A stretch of DNA of 64,000 bases, taken from the NCBI GenBank assembly GCA_001695595.3, contig MBPM02000111.1:121690-185689 (forward strand), in the 5' to 3' direction. The DNA comes from Plasmopara viticola (Eukaryota; Oomycota; Peronosporomycetes; Peronosporales; Peronosporaceae). Below, in pieces: positions 53,832 to 64,000 of the stretch. The notes under the pieces were generated by a model, which ran no database searches, was not told the DNA's origin, and saw nothing but the letters and a program-made list of their open reading frames with translations. Numbering within the stretch: position 1 is the stretch's first letter; the number at the start of each line of letters is the position of its first letter. The position numbers were made by a program, and so were the translations under genes.

Positions 53832-56443
53832 TTGTTGCAAGAGTGCTGGATAATCGAGTTTACCACTCTTTCCTAACGTCGCTTTGACGTCTGCGTTTTC
53901 TTTGCAAAACGTAAAATGATGTTGCATTATGTAAAATCAATCCATCTGCTGATCGATCGTTGCTTGGGATAGACGACGGGCGCCGCACATAGAAACACGA
54001 GAAAACCAGCACGTCAAGTGGAATACACGGAAGCTGGCGGAGTATGCAAAGTTGAGCCATCGTGGTGGACCGTTCGAGTTCATCAGTGTGTAAAGCATGA
54101 ATCGTGGGATTGCGAAAACGGTGCTCTGCTCGCTCCACAAGTCAAAGCAAACTTTGCATCGATAAGCATTCGATGGCTTTGCTTTGACCTGACTCCAGTA
54201 CCTGCTGCGACAATCACAGATATTTTTTATGGGATTACTCCTTAGACAATCAGGACTGCGCGTACATGCCACTGTCAGGAATTGAGTGCATCTTCCCACC
54301 TTTGGTGCTTATTTTGTAAGATAGGTCTTTTCTGTGTCTCTCTAGTCTTTCTTTCGCTGTAAAAGGCGCAAGCTTCTACATGAATGTTATCGAACTAATC
54401 AGTCCCGTTTGCTTGTAGGTACATAAATAACGGACAAAAAATATTGATTGCTTTTAATCAGACTTGCTTTTGTAATGTAATGTATTACGTTATCGCGTTG
54501 CCAAGTTATGCACGTGCTAGGCTCAGTCTGGCTAGTCGACGGCATAGAGTGGTGTCCGCATACGTCGGGTCGCGTTCGGCGGGCAGTGCATCTAGCACCG
54601 AGGTCGTGAAGGTCTTCCATTTCTTTCAGTCTTGTGCAAGGGTACGTACCACTTCGAGGTCTTGTGCTATCCGGAGTCGAAAGCCGGAGCCACAGGAAAC
54701 AAGGTCGTGGTCGAGTGTTGAAGGGAGCGTGGTGCGGGGTCGTCCGCGCCATTTTGCTGCGGTGGAGAAGAAGTAGGCACGCATCTGGAGGTTAGCTGGA
54801 ATGTCGAGATTGCGGCGAAGTACATGGTCAAACAGGCGCCAGCGAGCTTGTGTCAGTCGTAGTCTCAGCGGCCGCTCATCACAGAGGTCGTAGAGTCTTG
54901 CATTCGAAATGTGTCGAGGGTTGCGATAGCCAAGAGCGTAGCGAAGCTGGCGGCGATGGAAACTCTCGAGGCCGTGGAGCTCTGACTTGGTAAGAGCCCA
55001 GGTGGCGCAGTTGTACAGCAGAATCGGTAGAACGTAGGTGTGTACAATCGAATGCGGGTCTTGGGTGAGATGAGCGTGGGGCGGAGCCAGACGGACCAGA
55101 GGCGGTGGAGCGCGAGGGTGGCCAGGGACTTGCGTCGGGATAGATCTCCAATATCGCCGAGGAGCGTTCCGAGCTTCTTAGTGTGGCGCCAGGTTTCTTC
55201 TCGGGCTCGGGCGTGTCGAGTGGCGCCCGACGGGTTGCAGTGGCGGCGGGTTTCGGTGACTTCGGTCTTGGCTTCGTTTTTTTTTTTTTCACGGTTAGAA
55301 GGAAGTCATCAATGCGGTGCTCACCTCTATCGTAGATCTTGGTTTCTCGGAGGCCAAGGATATCGACGCGGTAGCGCCGGAGATCTTCGGGGAGTGTTTC
55401 GTGCTTCTTGCGCTTCGAACCTAGAGAATTCACATTAAAGGAGCCAATCCGGATGCGGTTGGCGCGGTTAAGGGCGTGGAAGGGAGTTTGGCCTGGTGCT
55501 GGAGACCGTCGCATCGAGGGTGAGACTCGTTAGAGACCTGCAGATGCCCGAGAGCACCTGCCCGAAGCGCGCGAGCATTTAGCCCCCGCGCTTGGAAGGA
55601 GGGCGTCACCCCAACCTTTTCCGAAAAAGACTTGCTTATTAGTATCATAAAATGGTCCCACACTGTCATGCGCACATAGGTGAAAGTTTGTAGCATACTT
55701 CTGTTGTACGCACTACATGCACCATTGCAGATGTTTGGCTAGTTTGGCTAATATTATTTTGCTATTGAGAGCCATACCGATACAAATACTTTACTTAATG
55801 ATTTCGCAGTACTAAATTAATTGGCGACACAATAGTGCACCGTGCGTGAACAAAACCTTAAAAAATCTTCGAGGAAACGTCAAAGGTCAGTTTAAGAAAC
55901 AATGCGCTCACGAAGGGCATTAATCAGCGACCAGATACGACAGGACATTGAAGTTGAAAGATCCCGCACAAGGTAGTGCTGAATTTGTACAAGTAGAGCA
56001 TCCTATCGCCATCATAATTGTTTGTCGGCCCATGTCGGACCACGAATGTGACGCCACAGCGCACACCATCATCGTCATACACGTCGCGACATAAGACTTG
56101 AAGTTTATTACTTTTGGTCGTATGTGACGATTTACTATACAGAACAAAAGGAATACGGCACCGGTCTTAGGACTCTATATGCGCTATTACCTCCAATGAA
56201 CCTTCCATCTATAATCAAACAACATGTTCTGAATAACGCTTGGCTGATACTGGTTTTCTAAAGCCAATGCGAGCGTAATTATTAATCTTTTCGAACATGT
56301 GAAACAAAAATGTAACATGCACTTTATCTGGTTTCTCTCTCTAATCGATAGTGCAAAGTTTGTTTGAGACGCGTTTCGACTATAACACATAGACGAACGA
56401 TAAATTGTGCTGCGACAATATGGTCCACTAGATGTAAGACGAT
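53832..56443 (-). repeat. Duplicated 5' flank, block B (interrupted by LINE fragment)
   Basis: Inverted copy of block A (48140-49678). Matches run from the transporter start region through 54285-54450, resume after the 54470-55627 insertion, and end near 56443. It contains no convincing gene of its own. Confidence 0.75.
54470..55627 (-). mobile_element. LINE-derived insertion with internal deletion
   Basis: A GC-rich 1158-bp insertion flanked by the direct repeat AGACTTGCTT (54460-54469 and 55628-55637). The homologous block A carries the uninterrupted site. On the minus strand it begins with non-coding sequence, then reads an APE-type endonuclease start (IRIGSFNVNSLGSKRKKHE, GLRETKIYD). At a 13-base A-tract (55277-55289, T on the plus strand) it jumps to the C-terminal end of a non-LTR reverse transcriptase (WRHTKKLGTLLGDIGDLSRR, then, after a frameshift, VLPILLYNCATWALTKSEL and RRQLRYALGYRNP). 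The catalytic RT core is absent, so it could only have moved in trans. The 3' end is a short CATTACATTACAAA tail. Confidence 0.85.
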
Positions 56444-58139
56444 CCGCACGTTTGCCTCATCGAGGAGGAGCTTTTAAAATAGTCGTTAAGATAATAGCGA
56501 TCCTCAGTGTAACAAATTTGTATACAGCAAAACGTATGGGCCTGACCTTTATAGCTAAGGAACGATGCTGCTCGTATATTACACATGAATGCACATTATA
56601 TTCACCGGTAAAGCTTGCAGCGAATCCGGCCTACGTAAAATAGCAATTATGCATCGAAGTATACAACGTCATATTAAAGTACTCGCTACCACAAAGCTTT
56701 GTCCGCAGACCCATCGCTGCATGCAGTCAAACAACGCGTCATTGCCATTATGCTTGTGAATCATCTGTTACGAGTGAACACGTGTACGCGCAAGGACATT
56801 TCGTGTGATATACACTTGAACTCTAATACTTTACTCTGCGTCGTTTTATATCAATGATTAATCGGTCCTATCGAGTGAAAACTTTTTTTTTTAATTTTTT
56901 GACTTCGGAAAAATGTCGAGCTCAAACGTGCCGTCAGTTGCGGTGGCTGTTCTTTCGAGTAATGATTCCCTCACATCCTTCCGAAAGAAGTTCTTAGAAG
57001 ATGGACAATGTTTTCGTATTTGTTTCCGCTCTGACAGTCTGACACTAAATTGGTGGTCAGTACCGACATCGCCACGTAGCATATTGAAGCGTCACGAGTG
57101 TAGCTGAAGCTCTTGACTATCTGAGCCATTTGAATTCCCAAGATGAGTCGTACTCGCGCGCTGACGTTTTGCTTAAAAGCAAGCCAAGTTGTCCATGCGC
57201 GACTTTGTTAAAGGACACAGTACCGTCTTGTCTCATTCATTGTCTAAGCTCCAGTTGAAATGGCATCACATGTATATATCTTTGTCTTTGTCATGTGCAA
57301 AGGCACGACTCAGTACTGTCTCACCCGGGCTATACTACTTTCACTATTGGAGTCTTTTCCTCTCGCGCTTCGCGTAAAACTTGTTGTGATATCCTGCTTC
57401 GTCAGGACATTCGGCACAAAACGGTCATGTCACCGTACCGAGCTTATGAAAGCTGGTGCAGTCGCTGAGTTTGGCGCCCAGTACAAAGATGACTACACCG
57501 GTAAACGTATCGAACCTTTCGTCGTATGTTTTGCATCCAGAGAGGAAAACCCTAGTTTTGCGCGGCTGAGTGCTTAATCAATGCAGAAACTCATCCCAAT
57601 TATTCTGCGCTGGGTTGATTAGACCGCGTAGATCATATCCTATAAAGCAATTAGCTCTTTCCGTTTACATTTGTGGCCCAAACGAGGCAGAGCGCGGTTT
57701 TAGGGATGCTGGGGACAATTCAATAAAAATCATGAGACTTGGAGCCCTGAAGATCAAATTAGATCTGGTGCTGGGAACACTTTAGAAATCATGAGTGACG
57801 AATTCACGCGCCCTTTGACGCAGAGGTGAAAACGTAATTTCTTTCACGCGTCGTATTTGCAGACCATACCACCTAAAACCTGGTACGTGAGGGTATCAGC
57901 GAAATCAGCACCAACTTTTTTGACATAAAGTCACACCGCATTCTGCATGAGAGTTGTTAAATTTTAGACAACTTCCGCATCAATTAAGACTTCAACATAG
58001 GTGTATATTTGATCTGAATTAAGTACAACAGCTTATCAATGATCGACCATCTGAAAACTGCTTGCTGAAAATAAGCATTACGTACGACGCTACGCTTTTA
58101 AATTGTTAAGCAGCACCTAAAAGTCTTACTACACATCAA
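56444..58139. other. Spacer between blocks B and C
   Basis: No gene is present. Near 57440-57575 a plus-strand frame reads KAGAVAEFGAQYKDD and EPFVVCFASREENPSFARLS, which resembles the RNase H region of a gypsy-type polyprotein (GAVL...FASR...). It is isolated and degenerate, so I give it only as a possible relic. Confidence 0.4.
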
Positions 58140-58265
58140 ACCCACACCTTTCACTTATCAACTAAGAAGCTTTACATCGTCTCGCAGCGCTGTCCGGAGA
58201 AGCTATCGTCACGATGCTGCTGAGTTTAACATTATCAAAACAACAGCATTTTGGCGTAACGGTAT
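58140..58265 (+). repeat. Repeat pair, right member (with 52670-52815)
   Basis: See 52670-52815. This copy is slightly shorter and shares AGCGCTGTCCGGAGAAGCT-type sequence with it. It lies about 630 bp beyond the 3' end of copy C. Confidence 0.65.
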
Positions 58266-58899
58266 AAGTGTGTCCGTCACCGCATATTGCACATAGTGTG
58301 AAGAGCTTTTACGATATCAGATTTCTGAGACCAAGTCATTTGTTTCTAACAAATGATACTCGATCGAAATCCGATACCGGAACAGCCAATATAAGCAATT
58401 TAAATGTAATCAGCCCCACGGGATATACTTTAAGCAGTCTACTTTTAATCCATCTGCCAAATTTTTGATTAAACCTCACGAAAAGGTCAATCTTCTAATA
58501 TCTTCTATGGTCTTACTCATGTATAAGTAGACATTTCGACGACTTTTGTTAATGTTCGTCATTACCGCTTTAGAACTAAATGACTTTCTATTTCGTACTA
58601 AAATTAGAATGATATTTTATCAAGCTTTGACCATTCGGAGGACACAAAAATCGTAATACAATTACGGTTAGTCGCATATTATTAGTAAAGTCCAGTCAGT
58701 CGTACAAAATGTTACTATACATTAGTGTTTGCAGAATTTAAGCGTGGTGCACAATATGTATAGGCGGTCAGAGTGCCACATCACAACCAAACAGCAGAGT
58801 TTTAGGTCTTTCAAACATCCCATTCGTTTAACAATTTATCTATAAATTTTTTTTAAGCACTTCACCAAAAAACCAACAACCAACACATTTAAGACGCAC

Positions 58900-60488
58900 T
58901 TATTCCAATACAGCGATCCGACTTCCACCTTGATCAGTTGCGGTCATCACGTCCTTCTTTTTCGCGGCAAATTCGTCTTGGATATCTTGAATGGTCTTGC
59001 CATACGTATCAGGCACGACGGTGAAAAAGAAGAGAAATGAAAACGTGATCGTGTACATGAATGGCACGAAACTATAGTTCCCCAAGGCAGCAGCAATGTA
59101 CGGATACGTCAAACCAACCGTGAGACTGCACAGCCAACTGCAGCCAACGCAAATGGAGCATCCTACTGCTCGCACGTCGTCCGGAAACATGTCCGCCATG
59201 ACTCCCCAGGCAAGTGGTCCGAGACTTGCACCAAATGTAGTCACATACAGCGCAACAAACACGATGGCTAGTGGAGACAGATGAGTCACTAACGACGTTG
59301 TTATACCAATCGCACTTAGTAGCATGCCTGCGAAGCCGAATAAAATAAGCTTGCGATTACCGAGACGCGAGGCTAGAAGGCCACAGATCAGAGTCGGTAG
59401 GACATTGATAGAGTTGACCAATATGACACCAATTCGACTGTCCGAAAGTCCCGCTTGCTTAAAAATGCCGGACGAGTAGAAGAAGACCGCATTAATACCG
59501 GTAAGTTGCTGAGCGCCAGCCACGCCAATGCCGTTAGCATCTGCGGGAGTAATGACGTGAAAAGTCTTGATAGCGGGCTGGCTTGATCTATAGTTGGAGC
59601 TGGTGCGATTCTTGACATACCGAGGTCCTGTAACCGAACGGTTCCTTCCCGCCTCGACTCGACGTCATCTTGCTGCTGGTCAATCATTTTTTTGGCCGCA
59701 TACACGTTATCCTCACCAAAGAGACACGCTAATTGCTCTTCTGCTTCCTTAGGTCTGTCGACCATTAACAACCACGCGGGACTTTCTACCAGAACAGACG
59801 GTGCAAATGCCAGAAACAATACTCCAAGCACAATTGGAAATCCAGCAATGTACCTCCAGCCCGTACTCGTGCTAGCAAAGAAAAACGTGATTGCTACCAG
59901 CAAGTGGCCGAGAGTGATAGAAATCTGAAAACACACACCCAATCTACTGCGAAGATGAGGTGGACAAATTTCGCCAATGAAGCCTGGAATCACTGCCGTT
60001 GAACCACCTGCTGCGATGCCTGCGAAGACACGACCAACCGTAAATATCGTGATGGTACTGGATGATGCCTGGATAGCACCACCGGTAATCATGACAAGGC
60101 AATTGGCCATCATGATCGGTTTTCGTCCAAACTTGTTCGAAAGACGTCCAGTCATCAGTGAACCGATCATTCCACCAACAATCCACGAGCTGACTGCGAT
60201 AGTCCATTGAGTCTTGGTGTGTCCGGGGAACATAAGACACGTACCGGGCTCAACCGGTCGTGCATTGCAATCCTCCTCATTATTGAAAATGGAATTGTTC
60301 ATTTGCGACGTGGACCATCCGAATTGAATGGCTTGAAGCACTGCAATAACAACATTAGCGTATAACCTTCTGGTTGGTTTAACGGGTTCAGCTTCTTCAT
60401 CGTGAACTGCAGACATCATCACCAAGGGCGTCGGAGCTACCCAGAAGTACCCACTGGTACTGCTGATCATCGATGCGGAAAAATCCAT
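58900..60488 (-). pseudogene. T3-type sugar transporter split by 1-nt deletion (copy C)
   Basis: Nearly identical to intact T3 (49679-51268) over its full length, including the start context, the first outer loop, GEICPPHLRSRLGV and the C-terminal VPDTYGKTIQDI. A single-base deletion near 59530, just before the QQLTGINAVFFYSSG motif of TM7, splits it into a 366-codon N-terminal frame (59388-60488) and a C-terminal frame (58900-59523). Few protein differences remain (for example NVV for NII, DQQQDD for DLQQED), so duplication and inactivation are recent. Assembly error or a functional allele in another haplotype cannot be excluded from the sequence. Confidence 0.88.
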
Positions 60489-61770
60489 GGTTGGTGCAAG
60501 AGTGCTGGATAATCAAGTATATCACTCTTTTTCAAGACTTAACGTCTGCGTTTTTCTTGCCAAAAGGGAAAGTGAAGTTGTTGAAATATTATTTTCGCTC
60601 ATAGGATTGATCAATCGTTGCTCGGGATAGTCTACGGGAAACCGAAAGTACAAAAAGACCGGCACCCGATACTTTACACAGAGTATGCAAATTTACGACA
60701 TCGTGGTCAGGCTTAAATTCAAAAATGGTCCATACGCGCTATGTGAACCGTACGAGCTTACCGCATTGTGAGTACGTAAAAATGGGAATCGTGGCATTGC
60801 GAAAAAATTGCTATGCTCGCTTCACAAGTCTTCGCAAGGATGTCGATGGCAAAAGTTGATAGCATCGACAAGTATACGATAGCTTTGCTTTAGTCTGTCG
60901 TCGGTACCGGCAATGACAAATGTTTACTTGTTAGATTTACTCATTGAACAATCTCAAACAACCGGACTGTGCTCCAAAAAATTACATGCCACTGTCAGGA
61001 GTTTAGTGCCCCGTTTTGCATCTTGCTGTCTTTGGTATCCCCTATGCACTGCTGGCCTTTTTGTGTGCTGTTTTATGTCTCCCTCATCTTATCCTCGGCT
61101 TAAAAATTTGTTCTCAAGCTGCAAGCTACTACATGGACGGACAAATGTTATCGTTCGAACTATTCAGTCTAAAGTCGCATCTATTGCAACATTATTTGGC
61201 TTTTCAGAGAAATACTTCAAACAGTGCGTTGGCTGTGCTAAATTAATTGGCGACGTAATAGAGCTACCATTAGGATGATGCGAGCTATTAACAAAAGCTT
61301 GAGAAGCATAATTCGTGTTGAGTAAACGATAAAACTTGATTACGTTCAACGACCAGCTGGCAGAAATTATTTGTAAGTTGAGCATCGAACTGTCGCCAGT
61401 ATAATTGATTTTCTGGCTTATCCCTGTTTGCATCATACACGATTGTTCGTATCTGACGATTTATCGCACAGCGCATTTTGAGATCAAGTTGGGCTTAAAT
61501 AGATAATGTGCCTTCCGCCGTAATAATTGTTTTTTCGGCCCATCTCTATTTACATCCTCATACACTTCGGGACACAAGACTTGAGGTACTTACATTTGGT
61601 CGCATCTGACAATCTAACATACAGCGCATTTAGTAGTACGGTGTTGGTCTAGAGTTCTCATAGGCGCTATTAGCTCCACAAATTATAATCGAACGACAAG
61701 TTCTGAACAACGATTGGCTGATACTGTTTTTTGCCAATGCGCGCGCAGCTAATTACTTTTTCAAATTTTT
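60489..61770 (-). repeat. Duplicated 5' flank, block C
   Basis: The most divergent copy of the T3 upstream flank. The segment next to the start codon and the segments near 61510-61620 and 61690-61745 align with blocks A and B; the middle is less clear. No gene of its own. Confidence 0.6.
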
Positions 61771-62214
61771 ATCATCAAGAGGGAAATGATCCCGGGCAGG
61801 CACTTTTAGGGCAGGCACTGATTTTCATATGGAACCCAGAAATGAAGTTCCATGCGAGAAATAGATACCACATGCTAGCTACGTATTTTGTGAGAGAAAC
61901 CATACATTCTACGTAGCAAACCTGTGATGATGATGATTTTTTGCGTACGGAACATCGTTCAAAACACCCGAACTTGACGTGGACATTGACATTGACGTCG
62001 ATGTCAGCGTCCTCTCTACCGTAATAAATCTATCATCCAAGGCGCATAGTTTACGAAGGAGTGCCATACATTACACGCGCATGCGATGGGTTATCAAATA
62101 GTGGGGGGGATGTTACAACTTGGAAGATCAACCTTGAAACAGAACATCTACTAGTACATCCAAACAGATTCCAGACGTGCACAGATGCAACAGAGCAGCA
62201 ACAAAGCGTTTAAG
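61771..62214. other. Spacer
   Basis: No gene. Contains a short GACATTGACGT-type repeat near 61980-62005. Confidence 0.45.
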
Positions 62215-64000
62215 TGATCATTCGAAGTGTCAAGAAGACTTACGGTTATAGATACTGCATCTGCTTCTACAGCTTCTTCTTGCGTTGCAGGTGCAGTTAC
62301 AGCAGGTCCAGGTGCAGGTGCGAGCTGCAAGGATGGTTGCGATGCCGAGGATGCCGATGCCAGTGCACGTCGTCGTCGCGATGCTGCAGGTTGTGGCGCA
62401 GATACCGCAGTTGTATTGGGACACGTGCGTGAATTGTGGCCTTGTTGCCGGCAGTTCCCGCACGAGTTACCTCCGTATGGGTTCTCTCCGAAAGCGCTCT
62501 CGACGTGCTCAAAATGTAGAGAGATCGCGACGGGTGCTGCTGCTGTTGCGGTTGTCGTTGTTGCGGTTCAAAGCGCCAGGAGGTCGGCCACGGCGGCGAA
62601 CTCTGGCAGGGTCATGGATCTCATCGCTTGGTACTGCCACTAAATGTTGCAAAAGCACGCGTTTCCGGTGATCCGAGGCATCTTCCAACTGCTCTGTCAT
62701 GTGCTTGATCGCAGCAGCAACTTGGTTTTGCAAAGGAAGAACAGGAGCTGGAATTGCAGTCACTTTTGGTGGTTGTACCAACCACCAATGCTGATGGATA
62801 TCGTTCAAAGTGAACTGTACTCGAGATGAGCGAAGAACATACCTGCAAGGATACCCAAGGGATGCCAAAAATATGCCTTGGCACGCTCGCAAACTAACAT
62901 TAGCAGGTGCATCAAAGTCATCGTCAATTGCCTCTGGGTTGACGTTGATATCGATATTGAGGAGGCCGCCGGCGCCGTGTCACCATCAGCAACACAAACA
63001 GAATCAGTATCATAAGCAGCGTCAGTCAAAAAGCGCCGCCGATACTGTTTGTAGCATAGTCGCAATCCAGCTACAGAGATCATTGTCATGACTCGCGCAA
63101 ATCGATATCCAAAACGCATATTTGCAACTGATCTTTCAACGTTGTTCTGATGGCGGATGGCGTTGAGCTGATGCTCGCAATGCTGTTTCCACGGAGAGAA
63201 GATCGCCCGTAGAGACTCCAAGCCAAGTCTTCAACGAGTGATGCGCAGACTCAACCCGGGAGGTGGTGACATGCCCGTAATGCCTAACACCATACAAGAA
63301 ACAAGACACAAATCTCTTCTTGTGGATAAGCCAGGTATCTTCAACGTAACGCAACACAACGGCAGGGATATTCCCTCGCCATCATGTCAAGCTGCGCGTT
63401 GAATTGTCAATGTTGGACTCTGCTGACAAGGCAATTCCAGTCCCTTGCGAATACATCGTATGCCTCGTTGTGTACAAAATACCGGCGATTTTTAACCTTA
63501 AGGTTTTTGTTGATGTGCCATCTGCATAATAATCGATGACAGTCGCGATTGGTGACAAATACAACATCATCGTGCTGTTGCGATTATGCCGTATTCCTCA
63601 TCGAGCAGACATAATCATTCTCCCTCTCGGCGTTCAATAAATCAGTAGCGAACGTAAATGTCTGGTTTGTGGAAAGGATGGTGACACCAACGATATGCAG
63701 AAGAGGCAGTCAAAATCTGTTCGTCTTGTACGTCGCGTCAATCAACCAAGCCCGGCGAGCCGAGAACCTCACGCAGATTTCTTTGGCGCGCAAGGTGGTA
63801 CAATCAGTAGATGGGACAGCTGCTGCTGGTAATCTAGTTGCGTAAAGTATGTTGCTGTAGGCGCAAGGCTGTCAAGTAGAACTTTATTGGCGTACGACCC
63901 GCAAGGAACAGCTGGACGTCGACACGGCTTTTCTTAATAGCGTGTAGACGGACAACGTTAAAGTTTTACATTTTCGCGGTGCTTCCAGCCGCGATTGTTT
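62215..64000 (-). pseudogene. Mutator-like (MULE) transposase, degraded, runs off the window
   Basis: Minus-strand pieces in transposase order: WLIDATYKTNRF then, after a stop, LPLLHIVGVTILSTNQTF (63630-63745); LLCRWHINKNLK (63480-63525), a MULE/FAR1 hallmark; VLRYVEDTWLIHKKRFVS and HVTTSRVESAHHSLKTWLG with STGDLLSVE (63140-63357); a C-terminal FLASLGYPCRYVL, IHQHWW and RRRGRPPGALN (62509-62892); and a CCHC knuckle CGNCRQQGHNSRTC (about 62430-62470). Frames shift repeatedly and the stretch between the first hallmark motifs is shortened, so the element is dead. No terminal inverted repeat was found. The N-terminus lies beyond 64000. Confidence 0.82.

Noticed and set aside
56881..57107. Overlapping 63-64 codon ORFs on both strands following a poly-T run
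   Set aside because: Neither frame shows a domain or supporting context. Mirror-image open frames of this length are common in AT-rich spacer.
1..64000. CRISPR arrays, bacterial operons, rRNA genes
   Set aside because: There are no regularly spaced identical short repeats, no rRNA-like conserved blocks and no ribosome-binding-site organisation. The spliced genes show that this is eukaryotic nuclear DNA.

Overview
The window looks like nuclear DNA from a peronosporalean oomycete (Phytophthora or downy-mildew type). The pointers are compact GC-rich genes with no introns or with 57-84 nt GT-AG introns, very short intergenic spaces inside gene islands, Inr-like initiator sequences just upstream of some start codons, MFS phosphate and sugar transporters, and long AT-rich gene-poor stretches carrying decayed Ty1/copia, gypsy-like, LINE and Mutator-like elements. 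The genus cannot be fixed from the sequence alone.

Layout. 1-7160 is AT-rich and gene-poor, with a 24-bp tandem repeat, a decayed ORF region and a 40-bp-armed perfect hairpin. 7164-18787 is a dense GC-rich gene island. It holds a phosphate:H+ symporter (+), an EBP1/PA2G4 homologue (-), a five-exon PWWP/DEK_C/TFIIS-N-like chromatin protein (+), pescadillo/NOP7 (-) and a DHX37/Ecm16-type DEAH helicase (+). Two gene pairs in this island diverge from 139-bp and 161-bp shared promoters, and three of its five genes belong to ribosome biogenesis or ribosome binding. 18.8-25.85 kb is gene-poor. A sugar transporter (25.9-27.4 kb, +) then converges on a four-exon ER-type DnaJ gene (27.6-28.9 kb, -). 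After another gene-poor stretch comes a second, closely related sugar transporter (35.5-37.0 kb, +).

37-64 kb is repeat-rich. It contains a gag remnant and a complete but disabled copia element with LTRs and a 5-bp target duplication (43.0-47.5 kb). A third sugar-transporter type is present as one intact copy (49.7-51.3 kb, +), one copy split by a single-base deletion (58.9-60.5 kb, -), one truncated copy (53.0-53.8 kb, -) and one old relic (51.9-52.4 kb, -). The 5' flanks were duplicated with the genes. One flank contains a LINE-derived insertion with target-site duplications, and the intact copy preserves the matching empty site. The window ends in a degraded Mutator-like (MULE) transposase.

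Functionally the window combines a housekeeping ribosome-biogenesis island with an actively duplicating family of plasma-membrane sugar porters. The least familiar gene is the chromatin protein at 10.6-12.7 kb. After splicing by eye it shows a PWWP domain, a DEK C-terminal-like domain and three consecutive TFIIS-N/IBD-like helical modules.
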